Part shown: positions 1-7,595 of the stretch, piece after piece
How the letters are laid out: each line of letters starts with the position of its first letter
Position numbering within the stretch: the first letter of the stretch is position 1
Source of the DNA: an uncultured Anaerotruncus sp.
GTDB lineage: Bacteria > Bacillota > Clostridia > Oscillospirales > Acutalibacteraceae
Reading direction: 5' to 3'
Assembly: GCA_900539775.1 (NCBI GenBank)
Contig: UQDL01000005.1
Coordinates: 85,973 to 149,972, forward strand
DNA: 64,000 bases
Made by a program: the position numbers and the translations under genes
Notes under the pieces: generated by a model
Database searches by the model: none
What the model saw: the letters and a program-made list of their open reading frames with translations, nothing else
Told to the model about the DNA's origin: nothing

Positions 1-588
1 AGCGGCAAGCAGCTTGCAGAGCAGTTTGTTTTTTGGCCGCTTATTATTGTGTGCGTTATTATGCTCATAATTCTTATCAGAGATTTTCGCAAAAAAGCCT
101 CCGGCTCGCTAAACTTTTTTGAATTTGCCGGCACACCGGGAAACGAAAAAAGATATTTAAGCATTATGATTTTTTTGCTGCTTTTTGCAATAATTTTAAA
201 TTCAACTTTAATAAGCAGAATAGGCGTTTACCACATTGATAACCCGCTGGAAAACCTTTGGACCGGCTGGAATCCGTTTTCAGAAGATTTCAGCGTTATA
301 TGGAACACAATTGTGTTTATGCCGCTTGGTTTAATTTTTTATTTATACAAAAAGAATGTTAAGGGAATTAAAATCCACAGCAAGGCCTGCATTTGGATGT
401 CTGCCATTTCGGCATTTGCCACATCGCTTTTTATTGAAACAACGCAATTGATTTTTAAAATCGGCACATTTCAAATATCCGATTTATTTTATAACACATT
501 GGGCGGTTTACTGGGCGCACTTATTTTTGTGGCAATCAGAAAGCTGCGCCGCAAAATCAAATATATAAACCCAAGCAAAAAACAATAA
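1..588 (+). CDS. VanZ-like family membrane protein (5' partial)
   Basis: The frame is open from the first base, so the N-terminus lies outside the window; 195 residues are visible. It has four or so hydrophobic segments and the pattern typical of VanZ-like proteins: a 'NTIVFMPLG' segment in the middle, then 'SLFIETTQL' and 'ISDLFYNTLGGLLG' near the end. VanZ-like proteins are integral membrane proteins; VanZ itself gives low-level teicoplanin resistance, but most relatives have no known function. The tail is short and basic. The family call is from remembered motif patterns. The gene ends about 50 bases before a promoter for the next gene, so the two are probably separate units. Confidence 0.75.
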   Translation, partial: SGKQLAEQFVFWPLIIVCVIMLIILIRDFRKKASGSLNFFEFAGTPGNEKRYLSIMIFLLLFAIILNSTLISRIGVYHIDNPLENLWTGWNPFSEDFSVIWNTIVFMPLGLIFYLYKKNVKGIKIHSKACIWMSAISAFATSLFIETTQLIFKIGTFQISDLFYNTLGGLLGALIFVAIRKLRRKIKYINPSKKQ

Positions 589-634
589 ACAATTATTAAA
601 CCGGCCGGTAATTATGCAGTTTTAGCGCATTGTA

Positions 635-663
635 TTGACAATTTTTTAACTATATGATATTCT
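635..663 (+). promoter_or_regulatory. Promoter of the Q-rich repeat gene
   Basis: TTGACA at 635-640 and TATTCT at 658-663 are separated by 17 bases, a good sigma-A type match. It predicts a start near 670 and a leader of about 170 bases before the 840 start codon. Confidence 0.6.
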
Positions 664-677
664 GAAGAAAAGAAGAA

Positions 678-826
678 ATTAGTGTGAAAATCACGCTAAT
701 TAAATTATATTACCTTCAAAATTTGCCTGCGGCATAATTTTGAAATGGCTGAAATCGCCGTTATGCCTGTTCAGGCAACGCAGGTAATGAGGTGATTTTT
801 AACAAACTGTTTGTTGCCTGAAAGGC
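678..826 (+). ncRNA. Structured 5' leader of unknown class
   Basis: Several stems can be drawn in the leader. ATTAGTGTGA (678-687) pairs with TCACGCTAAT (691-700). A long hairpin runs 715-744 (TTCAAAATTTGCC against GGCATAATTTTGAA, one bulge). TTACCT (710-715) can pair with AGGTAA (782-787) and close a multi-branch element. AACAAA (801-806) pairs with TTTGTT (810-815), and GCCT (816-819) with AGGC (823-826), the latter just before the start codon. I do not recognise a known riboswitch class. That it is regulatory is inference from its structure and place. Confidence 0.4.
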
Positions 827-839
827 TATGGTGATTATT

Positions 840-1406
840 ATGGAAGAAAACAATTTAAACCAACAACCCAATCAGCAATATAGTCCTGATCGGCAGCAGG
901 CTGCTCCGCAATATGCACAACAACAGCAGCAGGCCGCTCCGCAATACGCACAGCAACAGCAGCAGGCCGCTCCGCAATACGCACAGCAACAGCAGCAGGC
1001 TGCTCCGCAATATGCACAGCAACAGCAGCAGACCGCTCCGCAATATGCACAGCAACAGCAGCAGACTGCTCCGCAATACGCACAACAACAGCAGCAAGCT
1101 GCTCAGCAATACGCACAGCAACAGCAGCCTCGCCAAGTTCCGTTTACTCAGGTATTTAATCCGCCTTATGACCCCACAACACAGGTTATGTCCGTAGGCG
1201 AATATATAGGCTTGTTCATTTTAAGCTCAATTCCCGTTGTAAACATCATTTGCTGGATTGTTTGGCTTTGCTCAGACAGCACAAACAAAAACAAAAAGAA
1301 CTACATAAAAGCAAATATAGTTATTTGGGTTCTCAGCGTGGTTTTGCTTGTGCTCTTCTATGTGTTTATTTTTTCTGTCTACGGAGCTTCTTTTCTTGAT
1401 TTTTAA
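840..1406 (+). CDS. Q/P/A-rich tandem-repeat membrane protein
   Basis: A 188-residue protein whose N-terminal half is low complexity. After about 20 polar residues come seven tandem 11-residue units with consensus AAPQYAQQQQQ, then a linker (VPFTQVFNPPYDP) and a C-terminal domain with two hydrophobic helices, separated by a polar stretch of Ser, Thr, Asn and Lys. Similar two-helix domains beginning 'MSVGEYIGLFIL' occur in many Firmicutes proteins of unknown function. The repeat arm is probably a disordered cytoplasmic or surface extension (inference). An ATG at 828 is also in frame, but AAAGG is only 2 bases before it; 840 begins MEENNLNQQ. A clear terminator follows. Function unknown. Confidence 0.75.
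   Translation: MEENNLNQQPNQQYSPDRQQAAPQYAQQQQQAAPQYAQQQQQAAPQYAQQQQQAAPQYAQQQQQTAPQYAQQQQQTAPQYAQQQQQAAQQYAQQQQPRQVPFTQVFNPPYDPTTQVMSVGEYIGLFILSSIPVVNIICWIVWLCSDSTNKNKKNYIKANIVIWVLSVVLLVLFYVFIFSVYGASFLDF
900..1130 (+). repeat. Seven in-frame 33-bp tandem repeats
   Basis: Seven copies of a 33-bp unit encode AAPQYAQQQQQ or close variants: four identical in protein, two with T for the first A, and a last AAQQYAQQQQP. Synonymous differences exist between copies, so it is not a fresh expansion of one unit. Copy number could change by slippage or recombination without breaking the frame. Confidence 0.9.
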
Positions 1407-1430
1407 CCCGGCATTACCCACACAATTTAA

Positions 1431-1460
1431 GCCTCAGCATAAAGCTGAGGCTTTTTTCTT
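1431..1460 (+). terminator. Rho-independent terminator of the repeat-protein gene
   Basis: GCCTCAGC (1431-1438) pairs with GCTGAGGC (1444-1451) and is followed by six T residues at 1452-1457. Confidence 0.85.
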
Positions 1461-1555
1461 TATTATTATTTATTGCGCAAGACTTAAACCGGCTTTATTT
1501 ATCAGCATTCGCCGCAAATCAAAAAACGGCTGTTCATTTAAAACTCAAATAAAAC

Positions 1556-1655
1556 AAGCTCCGCCGAGGGTGCACTTTGCAAAGAATAATTGCTCAACAA
1601 ATCAGAATGCTTGAGCCGCATTTTTCTTTTGGAAAGTGCTCCGAGGCGGAGCCTT
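1556..1655. repeat. Long imperfect inverted repeat between convergent genes
   Basis: The left arm (1556-1597) and right arm (1611-1655) are imperfect reverse complements over about 43 bases with a 13-base loop. Outer arms match as GCTCCGCC, inner arms as GCTCAA/TTGAGC. Read on the minus strand it follows ptsI by 27 bases and ends in a T-rich stretch, so it may end fru transcription. A small mobile or REP-like element is also possible. Confidence 0.7.
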
Positions 1656-1681
1656 AATATTAAATATAAACAGAGAATCCG

Positions 1682-3313
1682 TTATTCACAATCGCAAATC
1701 AATTTGCGAGTTTTAAGAATTCTTGATGAAGAAACGGAGAATTCATCAAGCCCCCAATCGATGAGGCGCGGAATCATTTTTGGATCCGCAGCTGCCTCGC
1801 CGCACATTCCGACCGGGATATTTGCCCTTTTTGCGCTTTTAACGGTTATTTCAATTGCCTTTAAAACCGCCGGATCATTAGAATTATAAAGATACGAAAC
1901 CTCGTTATTACCTCTGTCTGCCGCCATTGTGTAGCCCGTTAAATCATTTGTGCCTATGCTGAAGAAATCAGAAACGGCAGCAAGCCTTTCTGCAACAAGC
2001 ACTGCGGCAGGTGTTTCAACCATAATGCCAAGTTTAATATCTTTTTTATATTCTTTGCCCTCTGCGGATAATTCCGCTTTACATTCCTCAAGCAAAGATT
2101 TTGCTTTTATAACCTCATCCTCCGTGCAAACAAGAGGAAGCATTATTTTAATATTGCCATAGCAAGCGGCACGCAGCAAAGCACGAAGCTGCACTTTAAA
2201 CAGTTCTGTGTTTTTTAAACAATACCTGATTGCACGCAATCCCATAAACGGATTTTCCTCTTTTTCGATTTCCAGATAAGGAATATGCTTGTCTCCGCCT
2301 ACATCAAGAGTGCGGATGATTACTTCTCTGCCGCCCATTGCCTTTGCAACAGAACTGTAAGCCTCAAACTGCTCATCCTCACCGGGAGCCTGATTTCTGT
2401 CCATATAAAGAAATTCCGTTCTGAAAAGGCCTATTCCCTCTGCGCCGTTAACAACGGCATTATGAACATCCTCTGCCTTTGCAATGTTGGCATAAACTGC
2501 TTTTTTTAAGCCGCTCTTTGTTACAGTGGGCTTATTTATATACTCCTTAAGCATAAGCCTTTCGTTTTGCTCCTGCTCTTTAAGAAGCGAATACTCTGCC
2601 TTTTCATCGGCAGACGGAGAAATGATAATTTCGCCCTTAACAGCATCTGCAACAAGCTCATCGCCTGATTTGATAATGCTTGCGGCATCCTTAACGCCTA
2701 ATATGCACGGAATGCCCAAAGCCCGGGCAATGATTGCGCTGTGAGAAGTTACTCCGCCGATTTCGCCGATAACGCCCTCAACATTTTTGGGGTTTATTTT
2801 TGAGGTCATGCTTGGAGTAAAATCGCAAGCAACAAGAATGCTGCCCTTTTCAACATTTGCAATATCAATTTCCTCAACACCAAGCAGAATTTTCAAAAGC
2901 CCTGTTTTAATATCGCTGACATCTGTTGCCCTTTGGCGGGTAAGCTCATCTTCTGCCGATGAAAAAATCATATGAAACATATTGCAAACATTATCAACCG
3001 CCTCTTCGGCAATTACACCACCGGAGATTGCATCCTTCATTTGCCCAATCATAAAAGGATCTGCAAGCATTGCAAGATGCCCCTGCAAAATTTCCGCATT
3101 TTTTTCGCCGGCATTGGCGGAAAGCTCGGAAATAAGAGCCTTTGTTTCGGCGGTGAATTTTTTCACCGCCGCATCAAGGCGAGCCGATTCCGTTTCGGCA
3201 TCCGTGAAGCTTTTGCCGGAATAATCAAGCTTTAGCTCCTGTATAACAACGGCCTTGCCGATTCCGTATCCCTCAGACACGCCTATTCCTTTAAAGCGCT
3301 TTTCTTTAATCAT
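1682..3313 (-). CDS. ptsI: PTS Enzyme I, phosphoenolpyruvate-protein phosphotransferase
   Basis: Enzyme I takes phosphate from phosphoenolpyruvate and passes it to HPr in the cytoplasm. The 543-residue protein has the N-terminal HPr-binding/swivel region, the phospho-histidine motif GGVTSHS (His about 191), and the C-terminal PEP-binding barrel with 'SIGTNDLTGYTMAADR' and 'GMCGEAA'. Length is slightly below the usual 570. I place the start at the ATG at 3313, one base after the HPr stop codon, giving MIKEKRFKGIGVSEG; the longer frame begins with TTG inside ptsH. Last gene of the fru operon, so supply of general PTS proteins is tied to fructose regulation here. Confidence 0.95.
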   Translation of the reverse strand: MIKEKRFKGIGVSEGYGIGKAVVIQELKLDYSGKSFTDAETESARLDAAVKKFTAETKALISELSANAGEKNAEILQGHLAMLADPFMIGQMKDAISGGVIAEEAVDNVCNMFHMIFSSAEDELTRQRATDVSDIKTGLLKILLGVEEIDIANVEKGSILVACDFTPSMTSKINPKNVEGVIGEIGGVTSHSAIIARALGIPCILGVKDAASIIKSGDELVADAVKGEIIISPSADEKAEYSLLKEQEQNERLMLKEYINKPTVTKSGLKKAVYANIAKAEDVHNAVVNGAEGIGLFRTEFLYMDRNQAPGEDEQFEAYSSVAKAMGGREVIIRTLDVGGDKHIPYLEIEKEENPFMGLRAIRYCLKNTELFKVQLRALLRAACYGNIKIMLPLVCTEDEVIKAKSLLEECKAELSAEGKEYKKDIKLGIMVETPAAVLVAERLAAVSDFFSIGTNDLTGYTMAADRGNNEVSYLYNSNDPAVLKAIEITVKSAKRANIPVGMCGEAAADPKMIPRLIDWGLDEFSVSSSRILKTRKLICDCE

Positions 3314-3314
3314 A

Positions 3315-3575
3315 TCAATCCATTCCGTTTTCAATCAGTGAAACAGCCTTTTCAAGCATTTCGTTTTCATCGGGGCCGCTGCATTCAACGGTTAATTCCG
3401 TGCCGTATTTAATGCAAGCCGCCATAATGTTCATAATGCTTTTTCCGTTTATAGTTTTTTCGCCTGCTATTAAGTTTATATCCGATTTAAAATTTGCCAT
3501 TTCGGTTACAAACACATTTGCAGGTCTCATATGAAAGCCCATTTTATCAACAACAGTAACATTTTTCTTTACCAT
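3315..3575 (-). CDS. ptsH: Phosphocarrier protein HPr
   Basis: An 86-residue HPr that carries phosphate from Enzyme I to EIIA. The active His15 sits in GFHMRPA, and Ser46 is present in INGKSIMN, the site used by HPr kinase in Gram-positive carbon catabolite control. It lies 41 bases after the EIIABC gene and is followed at once by ptsI. Both residues being kept means it could serve general transport and regulation and is not only a fructose-specific carrier; that wider role is inference. Confidence 0.95.
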   Translation of the reverse strand: MVKKNVTVVDKMGFHMRPANVFVTEMANFKSDINLIAGEKTINGKSIMNIMAACIKYGTELTVECSGPDENEMLEKAVSLIENGMD

Positions 3576-3616
3576 AATTTATACCTCTGTTTATAATTTC
3601 ATATTTGATTTATTGA

Positions 3617-5569
3617 TTAAGCGTTTGCTCTTTTCTTTTTGAGCAATCCAAGCATAAGAGCGCCTACTATTGAGCCTGCAACCAAAGCAATGATATATCC
3701 AAACGGATGATCAACAACTATAAAGGTGAATATACCGCCGTGAGGAGCAGGGCAAGCACAACCAAAGAGTGAAGTGATAAGGCCTGCAACAGCCGAGCCA
3801 ACCATGCAAGACGGAATTACACGAAGAGGATCCGAAGCTGCATAAGGAATTGCACCCTCTGTGATAAAGCACAAGCCCATAAGATAGTTTACAGGGCCGC
3901 TTTTAAGCTCTTCCTTAGTCCATCTGTTTTTAAAGAATGTTGTTGCAAGAGCAATTGCAATGGGAGGAACCATACCGCCGATCATAACGGCAGCCATAAT
4001 CCAAGTGTTTCCGTCTGCAATTGCAGCCGTGCCGAAAACATATGCAGCCTTATTGAACGGGCCGCCCATATCAGTTGCCATCATTGCGGCAAGAACAATT
4101 GAAAGAAGAACACGGCTTGTTTCGCCAAGGCTTGAAAGTCCGTTTGAAAGAGCTATGTTTACAACACCTACAACAGGATTTAACACGCACATAACAACGC
4201 CTATAAGCAAGGTGCCAAGAAGCGGGTAAATGAACACGGGCTTGATGCCGTCCATAGATTTCGGAAGCCAAGAGAAAGCTTTTTTCAAGCCGTTTACAAG
4301 AATACCTGCAATAAAGCCTGCAAGAAGCGCTCCGAGGAAACCGGAAACAGCCTTATCATCGCCTACAAGACCTTGATTTGCAATAAAAGCCTTAAAGGTG
4401 AAGCCGTTTGCAGCAAACAAGCCGCCAACGATACCCGGCAATAAACCTGGGCGATCTGCGATGGACTGAGCAATATATCCCGCAAGAATAGGAAGCATAA
4501 ACGAGAATGCAGCCTTGCCGATCCAGAACACGGCAGATGCAACGGGATTTGTAAATCCGAAGGTGCCGCCGACATTGGCATTTCCTGCGATTGTGTCAAT
4601 AAGAAATCCAAGTGCTATAAGCACACCGCCGCCGACAACAAACGGAAGCATATGGGAAACACCGTTCATAAGATGCTTATAAATTTTGCGGCCAAAGCTT
4701 TCTTTTTCCTCTGAATATTCGGAAGAATCGGGTTCTTCACTGCCGTCGCTGTGATAAACGGGAACCTTTCCGTCCACAACCCTTTGAATAAGCTCGCCGG
4801 GTTTATTTATGCCTGACGACACAGAGGCTTTAAGCACCTTTTTACCGTCAAACCTTGCCATTTCAACATTTTTATCTGCGGCAACAATAATGCCGTCGCA
4901 CTCCTCTATTTCCTTTTTGGTGAGCACATTTTTTGCGCCGCCGGAGCCATCGGTTTCAACCTTGATTGAATAGCCCATTTCCTTTGCTTTTTTCTCAAGC
5001 GCTTCTGCGGCCATATATGTGTGCGCAATGCCTGTGGGGCAAGCCGTTACGCCCAAAATTCTGTAGCCCTTGGGGGCTTCTTTTTCTGCGGGCTTAACCT
5101 CTTCATCGGGATATTTGATTTTTTCCTGCGCATCGATTGTTTGCAAAAATTCATCAACGCTTTTTGCCGCCCTGAGCTTTGCCGTAAAATCAGGATCCAT
5201 AAGCATAACCATGAGACGGGAAAGAATTTCAAGATGCACATCGCCATCCTCAGTGGCTGCTATCATAAACAGCAAATCAGACGGCTTACCATCCGGTGCA
5301 CCGTAATCAACACCGTTCTTAACAGTTATGGCAGCAAGTGCAGGAGCTTTAACGGCACTTGTTTTTGCATGCGGAACCGCAATACCGTCCCCAATAGCAG
5401 TTGAGCCCTGCTCCTCCCTTGCAAGAATTGCAGCTTTATAGGCATCCTTATCCTTAAGATTGCCTGCTGCGGCGTGAAGACCTATCAAAGCATTTATAGC
5501 ATCGTCCTTGCTTGAAATGTCAAGACCAAGCGTTATAGCTTCCGGCTTCAGCAAATCAATGATTCTCAT
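3617..5569 (-). CDS. fruA: Fructose-type PTS transporter EIIABC
   Basis: A 650-residue fused EIIA-EIIB-EIIC of the fructose family, which imports the sugar and phosphorylates it to fructose 1-phosphate. EIIA fills the first 150 residues with active His67 in GIAVPHAKT. EIIB spans about 168-270 with phospho-Cys177 in TACPTGIAHT. EIIC is the remaining membrane part with about eight to ten helices and the glycine-rich MGGPFNKAAY segment. The start follows a GGAGGG ribosome binding site. The neighbouring fruK fits fructose 1-phosphate as product. Mannose or a related ketose cannot be excluded. Confidence 0.95.
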   Translation of the reverse strand: MRIIDLLKPEAITLGLDISSKDDAINALIGLHAAAGNLKDKDAYKAAILAREEQGSTAIGDGIAVPHAKTSAVKAPALAAITVKNGVDYGAPDGKPSDLLFMIAATEDGDVHLEILSRLMVMLMDPDFTAKLRAAKSVDEFLQTIDAQEKIKYPDEEVKPAEKEAPKGYRILGVTACPTGIAHTYMAAEALEKKAKEMGYSIKVETDGSGGAKNVLTKKEIEECDGIIVAADKNVEMARFDGKKVLKASVSSGINKPGELIQRVVDGKVPVYHSDGSEEPDSSEYSEEKESFGRKIYKHLMNGVSHMLPFVVGGGVLIALGFLIDTIAGNANVGGTFGFTNPVASAVFWIGKAAFSFMLPILAGYIAQSIADRPGLLPGIVGGLFAANGFTFKAFIANQGLVGDDKAVSGFLGALLAGFIAGILVNGLKKAFSWLPKSMDGIKPVFIYPLLGTLLIGVVMCVLNPVVGVVNIALSNGLSSLGETSRVLLSIVLAAMMATDMGGPFNKAAYVFGTAAIADGNTWIMAAVMIGGMVPPIAIALATTFFKNRWTKEELKSGPVNYLMGLCFITEGAIPYAASDPLRVIPSCMVGSAVAGLITSLFGCACPAPHGGIFTFIVVDHPFGYIIALVAGSIVGALMLGLLKKKRANA

Positions 5570-5589
5570 AAATTTTCCCTCCTAAATTA

Positions 5590-6492
5590 TTAAAGCTTTT
5601 TAAAGGCATCTTCAATGCCTTTTGAATCCGCAAGTGTGTAACTGAATGCAGTTGCATTCGAGCAGGCAGAGCCTAGTTTTAAAGCATATGAATAATCCTT
5701 TTTATCCATATAACCTGCCACAAAGCCCGCCACCATGGAATCGCCGCAGCCAACCGAATTAAGCGGCTTGCCCGGAATTATTCCTATGGATTTTATTTCT
5801 CCGTTTTCAGCAACAAGAATTGCGCCGTCCTTACCTCTTGAAACAAGCACATTACGGGCACCCATTCTTTGCAGCTTTTTGGCATATTCGATAATTTCCT
5901 GCTCGTTTCTAACCGTTACTCCGAAAAGATCACCAAGCTCAAAATTATTCGGTTTTATTAAGAATGGCTTATATTTGAGCACATTTAAAAGCAAATCGCC
6001 CGTGGCATCAACAACCGCTTCAACGCCCTTTTTAGAGGTTATTGAAAGAATTTTTTCATAAATATCCGCCGGCAATGTTCCCGGCACGCTGCCTGCAAGC
6101 ACCAGCACATCGCCGCCATTCAGCGTTTTTATATTATCAATCAGCGCCTCAACCTCGCTTTCGCTTATCGGCGGACCGCCTGCGTTAATATCAAGCTCTG
6201 TTTCGGAACGAACCTTAACATTTATTCTTGTGTTGCCCTCTTTCAGCTTGATAAATCTTGTGCGAATTCCGTCTGCCTCAAGCATTTCCTCAAGTTTTTC
6301 GCCCGTGAAGCCTGCCTTGAAGCCAAGTGCCACACTTTCCTTTCCCAGCCTTGAAAGCAAAACAGAAACGTTGATTCCCTTGCCGCCGTAGCTGAGCTCC
6401 TCGCCGTAAGTGCGATTTATATCATCAAAGCGCAGCTTTTCAACCTTCATCACATAATCAAGAGCAGGATTAAAGGTTACTGTATAAATCAT
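5590..6492 (-). CDS. fruK: 1-phosphofructokinase
   Basis: A 300-residue PfkB-family sugar kinase. It phosphorylates fructose 1-phosphate to fructose 1,6-bisphosphate, feeding the PTS product into glycolysis. Seen: the N-terminal 'TFNPALDYVM' substrate motif, 'GGKGINVS', and the C-terminal NSVGCGDSMVAGF segment holding the catalytic Asp and anion hole. The gene sits between the regulator and EIIABC with about 20-base gaps, the classic fruR-fruK-fruA order. Tagatose 6-phosphate kinase is the main alternative within the family; context favours FruK. Confidence 0.95.
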   Translation of the reverse strand: MIYTVTFNPALDYVMKVEKLRFDDINRTYGEELSYGGKGINVSVLLSRLGKESVALGFKAGFTGEKLEEMLEADGIRTRFIKLKEGNTRINVKVRSETELDINAGGPPISESEVEALIDNIKTLNGGDVLVLAGSVPGTLPADIYEKILSITSKKGVEAVVDATGDLLLNVLKYKPFLIKPNNFELGDLFGVTVRNEQEIIEYAKKLQRMGARNVLVSRGKDGAILVAENGEIKSIGIIPGKPLNSVGCGDSMVAGFVAGYMDKKDYSYALKLGSACSNATAFSYTLADSKGIEDAFKKL

Positions 6493-6513
6493 ATTTATCG
6501 CCTCCGAATTGAT

Positions 6514-7263
6514 TTAATCAACAACTTTGATAACTGTTTTATTTTTATATGCCTTATCAGGCTCCTTATCCGTTATTATGCATGCCGTGTCTACCGTTGC
6601 AAAACGAACGGAAGAGGTTTTTCCGAATTTTGAGGCATCCGCCAAAACATATGAAACGAAAGAATTTTCCATAGCGGCCGCCTTAACGAATGCCTCCTCC
6701 GTATCCGGAGTGGTGAAGCCGCTTGAAAGCGAAACGCCGTTTGCGCCCAAAAAAGCCTTTGTGAAATTAAAATTGTGAATACTGCGTGCAGCCATAAACC
6801 CAACGATTGCTTCCGTTGTTTTCTTTAACTTGCCGCCGAGCACATAAACATTAAGCCCTTTGCGGCACATTTTTTTTGCATGGCTGATACCGTTTGTAAC
6901 AAAACTTGCCGTGCAGCCATCATCAATATAATCAATCATATAAAGCGTGGTTGTGCCTGCATCCAAATAAACGAAATCATCACCTTGAATTTGTGCTGCA
7001 CAATACTTTGCAATTTTACGCTTTTCATCCGAATGCTCGGCTTTTTTTGCGCTCACATTTTCTTCCTGCGAAATAAACTGCTGCTTATTGAGCGTTGCGC
7101 CGCCGTGCACCTTATTTATATTTCCCTTTTTGGAAAGTTCTATCAAATCTCGCCTGACGGTTGATTCCGAAGCATCCAAAATTCCGGTCAATTCCGAAAC
7201 GCTAACTGCGCCGCGCTCCTGAATTATTTGAAGAATTTTGTCTTTTCTTTCTTGATTAAGCAT
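6514..7263 (-). CDS. fruR: DeoR-family transcriptional regulator of the fru operon
   Basis: A 249-residue DeoR-type repressor. The N-terminal helix-turn-helix reads RKDKILQIIQERG...VSELTGILDASESTVRRDLIEL, followed by the sugar-phosphate sensing domain with 'YLDAGTTTLYMIDYI' and a C-terminal 'FATVDTACIITDKEP' stretch. Relatives at the head of fru operons sense fructose 1-phosphate. The ATG follows GGAGG with seven-base spacing. It is the first gene of the operon, so it probably controls its own promoter at 7302-7330. Confidence 0.9.
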   Translation of the reverse strand: MLNQERKDKILQIIQERGAVSVSELTGILDASESTVRRDLIELSKKGNINKVHGGATLNKQQFISQEENVSAKKAEHSDEKRKIAKYCAAQIQGDDFVYLDAGTTTLYMIDYIDDGCTASFVTNGISHAKKMCRKGLNVYVLGGKLKKTTEAIVGFMAARSIHNFNFTKAFLGANGVSLSSGFTTPDTEEAFVKAAAMENSFVSYVLADASKFGKTSSVRFATVDTACIITDKEPDKAYKNKTVIKVVD

Positions 7264-7301
7264 TTATAAATCCTCCTCGGGTTGACCCCGATTACAACTT
7301 A

Positions 7302-7330
7302 ATTTTATCAAGCCGTGCACAATCCGTCAA
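7302..7330 (-). promoter_or_regulatory. Promoter of the fru operon
   Basis: On the minus strand TTGACG (7330-7325) and TAAAAT (7307-7302) are 17 bases apart. Just upstream are repeated ATGAAC/ATGAAA blocks (7335-7360). A short palindrome, TCGGG with CCCGA, lies between promoter and ribosome binding site. Either could be the FruR operator; that is inference. Confidence 0.7.
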
Positions 7331-7486
7331 TATGTTTCTTTCATTTTCGTTCATTTCAACAGTGATTTGCCGATTTATATGGTTTTTTGCACAATAAATC
7401 AATTTATTTTTGACTGTTTTTGACCGTTTAATCAAAACAGCTAACAAAACAATCATATTATTTTTTCCATTGCATATGAATTTCAA

Positions 7487-7523
7487 AGAAAAAAAGCGTG
7501 CATATTAAAAAATACACACGCTT
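7487..7523 (-). terminator. Terminator after nfnB
   Basis: On the minus strand AAGCGTG (7523-7517) pairs with CACGCTT (7500-7494), followed by a T run (7493-7487). It separates the nfnAB unit from the fru promoter. Confidence 0.7.
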
Positions 7524-7595
7524 CTTTTAATGCAAGGCATATAACAACACAAATGCCGCATCACATACAATTTTAAATTTTTAGAACTGCAAATG

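Noticed and set aside
900..1130. Tandem repeats that could look like a CRISPR array
   Set aside because: Units are contiguous with no spacers, are in frame and encode a protein.
838..1197. Repetitive open frames on both strands over the Q-rich repeat
   Set aside because: They are frame shadows of the 33-bp repeat, whose length is a multiple of three; only the 840 frame has a plausible C-terminal domain and a terminator.
7292..7486. 64-residue open frame upstream of fruR
   Set aside because: It contains the fru promoter and ends before the leader; no ribosome binding site and no family resemblance.
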